This document shows positions 5,315 to 9,487 of a DNA stretch of 9,487 nt, piece by piece; position 1 is the first letter of the stretch, and every line of letters begins with the position of its first letter. The stretch comes from an uncultured beta proteobacterium (lineage in GTDB: Bacteria; Pseudomonadota; Gammaproteobacteria; Burkholderiales; Rhodocyclaceae). The position numbers were made by a program, and so were the translations under genes. The DNA lies in assembly GCA_903933395.1 (NCBI GenBank), contig CAIZKA010000275.1, positions 1 to 9,487 on the forward strand, read 5' to 3'. The notes under the pieces were generated by a model. That model did no database searches. It saw nothing but the letters and a program-made list of their open reading frames with translations, and was not told the origin of the DNA.

Positions 5315-7639
5315 ATGGGCATCAGGGAAAAGCTGGAACGGCTGGCCGCTCGCATGCACGACACGCCGCAGTACAACTCGCAGGGCGCTGTGCTCTTCGT
5401 CGACCTGGAGCAGAAGAAAATACTGAAGAAATACCTGCCGGTCGAAGTCCTGCGCAACTTCCTCGGCGGCCGCGGGGCCAACATGTGGCTGCTCTACAAC
5501 CTCGTGGAAGAAGAACGCGATGCGCTCGATCCGGAAATTCCGCTGATCTTCGGTTCCGGCGTGCTCACCAGCAGCATGCCATCGGCTACGCGCGGCAACA
5601 TCACCAGCAAGTCGCCCGACAGCTACGCCATCCTCGATGCCAACGCCGGCGATTACTTTCCCTCATTCCTGCGCTGCCACGGCTACGACCACGTCGTGCT
5701 CTACGGCCGCGCCGAAGAGTGGACCCTGCTGAAGATTGCCTACGAGTCGGTCGAGTTCGTCGAAGCGGCGCCGTATGTCGGCCTCAACAACCTCGACATG
5801 GCCGCGGCGATTCAGCGCGACTACCACTGCGTCGAGCGCGAGGACATGGCGCTGGCGCGGATCACCACCTCGGGCGAGAACCAGGTGCTGTGCAGCGGCA
5901 TCATGGGCGGCATCAAGGCGATCTGGGCGCGCGGCGGCGGCGGCGCCAAAATGGGCTCGCTGAAACTCAAGGGCATCATGATCCACGGCGCGCCTAAGGA
6001 CCTGCAGCCGGTGCAGCCGATGGCCAAGTACAACAAGGTGATCGGCAAGAAGATCATCTCCACCAGCGTGATCAAGAACGCGCTGAAGATGGTCGGCACG
6101 CCCTTCCTCTACAAGCCCAGCCGCGTGCTCTGCGCACTAGGCGCCAAGAACAACCAGCAGACCAGTTGGAAACCCAGCCTCGACGCCGACAACTTCGATC
6201 CCTACCGCCCGGGCATGGACGGCTGCTACCTCTGCCCCGTGCATTGCCGCAACCAGAACGACATGACCCCCGGTGCGGCGAGCGGCTGGGGCGCGGCGGC
6301 TCTCAAGGGCCTGACCGGCAACGCCAGCTACGACAAGGCACAGGCCGAGGTCGAGCACGGCAAGCAGCGTACCTACAACGGCATCCATAACGACGGCAAA
6401 TTCGACCAGTACGACAAGGGCGACGGTCCGGAGTACGTCACGGTCGGGAAATTCGGCCCGATGATAGGCATTGCCGAGCCGGAGCAGGTGCTGCGCCTGA
6501 ACAACATCCTCAACGACCTCGGGCTGGACTCGGCGTCCACCGGGAGTTCGATCGCCTGGGCCATGGAACTCTACCAGCGCGGCATCATCACGCAGAAGGA
6601 GACCGGCGGCCTCGACCTGAGCTGGGGTAATTACGAACTGATCGAAAAGCTGCTGTTCATGACGGCGAAGCGCGAAGGCTTCGGCGACACCATCGCCGAT
6701 TCGGCGCGCGCCGTCGAGCGCGGCAAGTACCCGGCCATTGCCCTCGACTACCGCATGGCGGTCAAGGGCCTGTTCCAGTCCGATCCGCACGATTCGCGCA
6801 TCCTCAAGGCCTTCGCCCTCGGTCTCTCGGTCGCCACGCGCGGCATGGACCACTTGCGCAACCGCGTCACGCTGGAAATCAATGCCCGCATCAACGACGA
6901 TCCGATCTTCAAGACGGCCCTGTACGACGGCACCGTCTCGGCCCAGCCAAACAGCTACGAAGGCAAGGAATACGCCGTCAGGAAGTGCGAGAACAACTAC
7001 GCCGTCGGCGATTCCGTCGGCATGTGCCGCTTCAATACGAAACTCTTCAACTCGCCGACCCTGCCCGACCTCAACGACTTCGCCACCCAACTCACCTCGC
7101 TGACCGGCCAGACCTTCGTCGAAGAGGAACTCAACGAGATCGGGCGCAATGTCACGGGCATCGAGCGCATGCTGAATTTCCGCTTCGGCCTGCGCGCCAG
7201 GGACGACACCCTGCCCCGCCGCTGGTTCGACGAAGCCCTGACCGAAGGCCCGTTTGCCGGCGAGAAGATCGAGCGCAAGGAGTTCGACGGCATGAAGGCG
7301 CGCTTCTATGCCCTGACCGGCCTCAATGCCGAGGGCACGCCGGCGATCGAATGGCACGAGAAGCTCTCGCGCCTGACCACCGGCTTTGCCGTTCGCGTCG
7401 AGCTGCCCAAACCATTACCCGGGGCGCCGGAACAGTCTGTGGTCATCGACGAACAGGTCAGCGACGTCAGCGCACTGCGCAAGGCACTGCTGCGCAAGCT
7501 GCCGGAGGCCGCAACCGACCTCAACGACAGTTCGTGGAACATCGCGGTCAACGGCAACATGGTCCTGTCAGGCGAAGATACATCGCGCATTGCCAGCGGC
7601 GATCGCGTGACCCTGGTGCCGATCATCGCCGGCGGCTGA
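5315..7639 (+). CDS. Aldehyde:ferredoxin oxidoreductase (AOR family) with C-terminal MoaD/ThiS-like domain
   Basis: Tungsten (or molybdenum) bis-pterin enzyme oxidising an aldehyde to the carboxylic acid, with electrons to ferredoxin. Residues 1-688 form the AOR part: a 20-residue extension, the N-terminal domain with GGRG (51-54) and ATRGNITSKSP (91-101), then the cluster motif C304-x2-C307-x3-C311 with the distant fourth ligand C571 inside DSVGMC (566-571), and NDLGLDSASTG (400-410), matching the family's two pterin motifs. Usual family length is about 600-650; this has 774. The additional C-terminus (about 690-774) reads as a beta-grasp sulfur-carrier fold, with SALRKALLRKLP as the helix, WNIAVNGN as an inner strand and the last residues GDRVTLVPIIAGG, exactly the ending of MoaD/ThiS proteins. 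No internal frameshift is seen. In Aromatoleum, AOR oxidises phenylacetaldehyde (known); that substrate fits the ligase next door but is unproven here. No NAD-dependent subunit follows. Confidence 0.92.
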   Translation: MGIREKLERLAARMHDTPQYNSQGAVLFVDLEQKKILKKYLPVEVLRNFLGGRGANMWLLYNLVEEERDALDPEIPLIFGSGVLTSSMPSATRGNITSKSPDSYAILDANAGDYFPSFLRCHGYDHVVLYGRAEEWTLLKIAYESVEFVEAAPYVGLNNLDMAAAIQRDYHCVEREDMALARITTSGENQVLCSGIMGGIKAIWARGGGGAKMGSLKLKGIMIHGAPKDLQPVQPMAKYNKVIGKKIISTSVIKNALKMVGTPFLYKPSRVLCALGAKNNQQTSWKPSLDADNFDPYRPGMDGCYLCPVHCRNQNDMTPGAASGWGAAALKGLTGNASYDKAQAEVEHGKQRTYNGIHNDGKFDQYDKGDGPEYVTVGKFGPMIGIAEPEQVLRLNNILNDLGLDSASTGSSIAWAMELYQRGIITQKETGGLDLSWGNYELIEKLLFMTAKREGFGDTIADSARAVERGKYPAIALDYRMAVKGLFQSDPHDSRILKAFALGLSVATRGMDHLRNRVTLEINARINDDPIFKTALYDGTVSAQPNSYEGKEYAVRKCENNYAVGDSVGMCRFNTKLFNSPTLPDLNDFATQLTSLTGQTFVEEELNEIGRNVTGIERMLNFRFGLRARDDTLPRRWFDEALTEGPFAGEKIERKEFDGMKARFYALTGLNAEGTPAIEWHEKLSRLTTGFAVRVELPKPLPGAPEQSVVIDEQVSDVSALRKALLRKLPEAATDLNDSSWNIAVNGNMVLSGEDTSRIASGDRVTLVPIIAGG

Positions 7640-7688
7640 AGCAACGCGCAACTCCATACAAGTCCTACCCAATAACGGTGAAACGCAC

Positions 7689-8984
7689 ATGAGCTACTTC
7701 GACGAAGCGACCGAAACCCTGCCGCGCGAACAACTGGCGGCACTGCAACTGGGCAAGCTGCAGGCGATGATGACCGAGCTGTGGGGCCGCAACGGCTTCT
7801 ATACCGCCAAGTGGAAGGCGGCCGGCGTGTCACCGGCCGACATCAAGTCGCTCGACGACCTGACGAAACTGCCCATGACCAAGAAGGGCGAGCTGATGGA
7901 CGACCAGGCCGCCAACGCTCCCTTCGGCAGCAACCTGACCTATCCCGTGGAAGCCTACGTGCGCATGCACCAGACCTCGGGCACCACCGGCGTGCCGCTC
8001 AAGGTCATGGATACCCACGAGTCCTGGGACTGGTGGGGGCGCTGCTGGGGGCATGTGCTGGCCGGCGCCGGCGTCACCTCCTCCGACCGCCTGTTCATGG
8101 CCTTCGCCTTCGGTCCCTTCATCGGCTTCTGGGCCGCGGTGGAAGGTGCGCGCAAGATCGGCGCGGTGATGATTCCGGGCGGCGGGCGCGACTCGCAGCA
8201 ACGCCTGGAGCTGATGCGCGAAACCGGCACCACGGTGCTGTGCTGCACGCCGACCTACGCCTTGCGCCTGGCCGAAGTCGCCCACGAAATCGGCTTCGAC
8301 ATCAGCAGCATTCCGATGAAGGCCACGGTACACGCGGGTGAGCCGGGCGCCAACATCCCGGCGACCAAGCAGCGCATCGAAAACCTATGGACCGCCAAGT
8401 GTTTCGACCATGCCGGCGCCTCGGAAGTCGGTGCCCATTCCTTCGAATGCCACGTCCAGCCCGGCGGCACGCACCTGATCGAGAGCGAATACATCGCTGA
8501 AGTGATCAATCCGCTGACCGGCGCAGCCGTGGCACCGGGCGAGCGCGGCGAACTGGTGATCACCAACCTCGGGCGCTGGGGTTTCCCCGTGATCCGCTAT
8601 CGCACCGGCGACCTGGTGCGCGTGAATCTGGAGCGCTGCGAATGCGGCCGCACCTCGCTGCGCTTCGAAGGCGGCATCCTCGGCCGTGCCGACGACATGG
8701 TCACGGTGCGCGGCGTCAATGTCTTCCCGGCCGGGGTGGAGAACATCATCCGCAAGTTCAACGAAGTCGACGAGTTCCGCATCACGGTGAACAAGGTCAA
8801 GCAGATGGACGAAATGGACATCGAGGTCGAGCTCTGCGAGGGCGCCGATCCCGAAGTGGTGCATGAGATCGCCGTCAAGCTGGATTCCATGCTGGCCTTC
8901 CGCCCGCGCGTGCATCACGTCGCGCGCAATGCCCTGCCGCGTTTCGAAATGAAGGCCAAGCGCTTTCATGTGAAGCTCGATTAA
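7689..8984 (+). CDS. Phenylacetate-CoA ligase family (PaaK-like) adenylate-forming enzyme
   Basis: ATP-dependent acyl/aryl-CoA ligase of the ANL superfamily, forming an acyl-adenylate and then the CoA thioester. Length 431 matches PaaK-type ligases (about 430-440). Visible motifs are the P-loop TSGTTG (96-101), DHAGASEVG (240-248) at the adenine/substrate-binding A5 position, YRTGD (304-308) with the ribose-binding Asp, GRADD (332-336) at the domain hinge, and LPRFEMKAKR (416-425), where K422 aligns with the catalytic lysine of PaaK (LPRSEGKAxR). Phenylacetate is the family reference substrate, but relatives take indoleacetate, benzoates or other aryl acids, so specificity is open. GGTGA at 7677-7681 is a weak Shine-Dalgarno sequence seven bases before the ATG. 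Last gene of the operon; its product would be the CoA ester of the acid made by the preceding aldehyde oxidoreductase. Confidence 0.9.
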   Translation: MSYFDEATETLPREQLAALQLGKLQAMMTELWGRNGFYTAKWKAAGVSPADIKSLDDLTKLPMTKKGELMDDQAANAPFGSNLTYPVEAYVRMHQTSGTTGVPLKVMDTHESWDWWGRCWGHVLAGAGVTSSDRLFMAFAFGPFIGFWAAVEGARKIGAVMIPGGGRDSQQRLELMRETGTTVLCCTPTYALRLAEVAHEIGFDISSIPMKATVHAGEPGANIPATKQRIENLWTAKCFDHAGASEVGAHSFECHVQPGGTHLIESEYIAEVINPLTGAAVAPGERGELVITNLGRWGFPVIRYRTGDLVRVNLERCECGRTSLRFEGGILGRADDMVTVRGVNVFPAGVENIIRKFNEVDEFRITVNKVKQMDEMDIEVELCEGADPEVVHEIAVKLDSMLAFRPRVHHVARNALPRFEMKAKRFHVKLD

Positions 8985-8995
8985 TCAATTGGCGC

Positions 8996-9007
8996 GGACT
9001 TCGGTCC
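8996..9007 (+). other. UUCG-tetraloop hairpin after the last operon gene
   Basis: GGAC-TTCG-GTCC (8996-9007), 12 bases after the ligase stop, encodes the exceptionally stable C(UUCG)G RNA hairpin. A second weak hairpin, CCGA (9014-9017) with TCGG (9023-9026), follows. No T-run is present, so this is not a canonical intrinsic terminator; a role as 3'-end stabiliser or Rho-linked pause site is possible. Confidence 0.4.
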
Positions 9008-9041
9008 ACCCCACCGACTTCTTCGGCCGCACAGCCGGGAC

Positions 9042-9482
9042 ATGGGCGTGGATGCGCACTCGCAGTTGCGACAGGAGCATGCTCAACCGCTGCTTCAATC
9101 AATGCACGACTGGTTGCTCAAGACCCGGGTGAATGTGGCCAATGGCGGCGGGACGGCGAAGGCCATCGACTACAGCCTGAAACGCTGGGTGGCTTTGAGT
9201 CGCTATGCCACTGCCGGGAACTTGCCCATCGACAACAATCCGGTGGAGAACACCATCCGCCCCATCGCTCTCGGGAAGAAGAACTGGCTCTTCACCGGTT
9301 CCGAGCGCGCCGGCAAACGGGCCGCAGCGATTCAGAGTTTGCTGGCCACCGCCAAACTCAACGGCCTCGATCCTGCGGCATGGCTACGCGCAACGCTCGA
9401 GGCTCTGCCGACTTGCCTCAACAGTCAGATCGATTCGTTGCTGCCGCTTCGTGTGGAACCTCTACACCAGGCCTCTTCGTAA
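9042..9482 (+). pseudogene. IS66-family transposase, C-terminal remnant
   Basis: The 146 residues readable here match the end of IS66 TnpC (DDE transposase): LRQ...PLL...HDWL (9-25), a KAIDYSLKRW segment (40-49), then IDNNPVENTIRPIALGKKNW (63-82) containing E69, the last acid of the DDE triad, and the C-terminal SLLATAKLNGLDPAAWL block (99-115) followed by CLNSQIDSLLPL. Full-length TnpC is about 510-530 residues, so roughly the first 370, with both catalytic aspartates, are missing. No IS66 sequence is recognisable between the ligase stop and base 9042, and tnpA/tnpB are absent. The ATG at 9042 has no Shine-Dalgarno sequence and is probably just an internal Met (or GVDAHS codon run) of the old gene. 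The stop (9480-9482) looks like the natural end. Non-functional as transposase. Confidence 0.85.
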
Positions 9483-9487
9483 GCGTA
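9042..9487 (+). mobile_element. Truncated IS66-type insertion sequence, right part, continuing beyond window
   Basis: The remnant of the transposase gene defines this element; its left boundary is estimated from where IS66-like protein sequence becomes recognisable and could lie some bases upstream of 9042. No left inverted repeat, target duplication or accessory gene is visible on the ligase side. The right terminus should lie just past the window. Confidence 0.65.

Noticed and set aside
6137..7357. Long open frame of 406 codons on the - strand opposite the aldehyde oxidoreductase
   Set aside because: Same kind of shadow: no domain, low-complexity Val/Ala/Gly/Asp-rich composition, complete overlap with a conserved gene.
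9042..9482. Small intact transposase-related gene starting at the ATG at 9042
   Set aside because: There is no ribosome site. The sequence is only the C-terminal part of IS66 TnpC with the catalytic aspartates missing, so a pseudogene remnant is the better description.
1..9487. CRISPR array, tRNA, rRNA or riboswitch
   Set aside because: No regularly spaced repeats, no cloverleaf and no known conserved RNA motif could be recognised by eye on either strand.

Overview
The window is GC-rich and densely packed, with every supported gene on the + strand. The gene content suggests a facultatively or strictly anaerobic proteobacterium. My best guess is a betaproteobacterial degrader of aromatic compounds (Rhodocyclales-like: Azoarcus, Aromatoleum, Thauera, Sterolibacterium relatives). 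This rests on an Allochromatium-type 2[4Fe-4S] ferredoxin next to a 2-oxoacid:ferredoxin oxidoreductase, a tungsten-type aldehyde oxidoreductase and a phenylacetate-CoA-ligase-like enzyme. The taxonomy is inference; no rRNA or marker gene is present.

Layout. (i) 1-1669 holds three unrelated small genes of housekeeping type: the 3' part of a Nudix hydrolase, a split-barrel FMN-binding protein of the pyridoxamine-phosphate-oxidase family, and a PPP-type metallophosphatase. (ii) 1670-1860 is a 191-base gene-free leader. Its middle is clearly AT-rich against the surrounding DNA. It holds a good sigma70-like promoter, two TTTAATC direct repeats one helical turn apart, a small perfect stem-loop and a strong Shine-Dalgarno sequence. 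(iii) 1861-8984 is one apparent operon of six genes: the fused gamma-alpha subunit and the beta subunit of a 2-oxoacid:acceptor oxidoreductase, a ferritin-like di-iron protein, an Alvin-type ferredoxin, an aldehyde:ferredoxin oxidoreductase carrying a C-terminal MoaD/ThiS-like domain that ends in Gly-Gly, and a PaaK-type acyl-CoA ligase. The first three genes overlap by ATGA-type junctions; the later ones are separated by 32-55 bases. (iv) From about 9042 to the window end lies the C-terminal remnant of an IS66-family transposase.

How the genes may work together (inference). The 2-oxoacid oxidoreductase would convert a 2-oxoacid (for instance an arylpyruvate) plus CoA to an acyl-CoA, CO2 and reduced ferredoxin. 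The aldehyde oxidoreductase would oxidise the matching aldehyde to the acid, again reducing ferredoxin, and the ligase would activate that acid to the same CoA ester. The ferredoxin gene between them is a natural shared electron carrier, and the ferritin-like protein a plausible guard against oxygen or peroxide. No NAD(P)H-linked flavin subunit lies in the window, so ferredoxin is the obvious electron acceptor. The most unusual item is the oxidoreductase fused to a sulfur-carrier-like domain with an intact GG tail.
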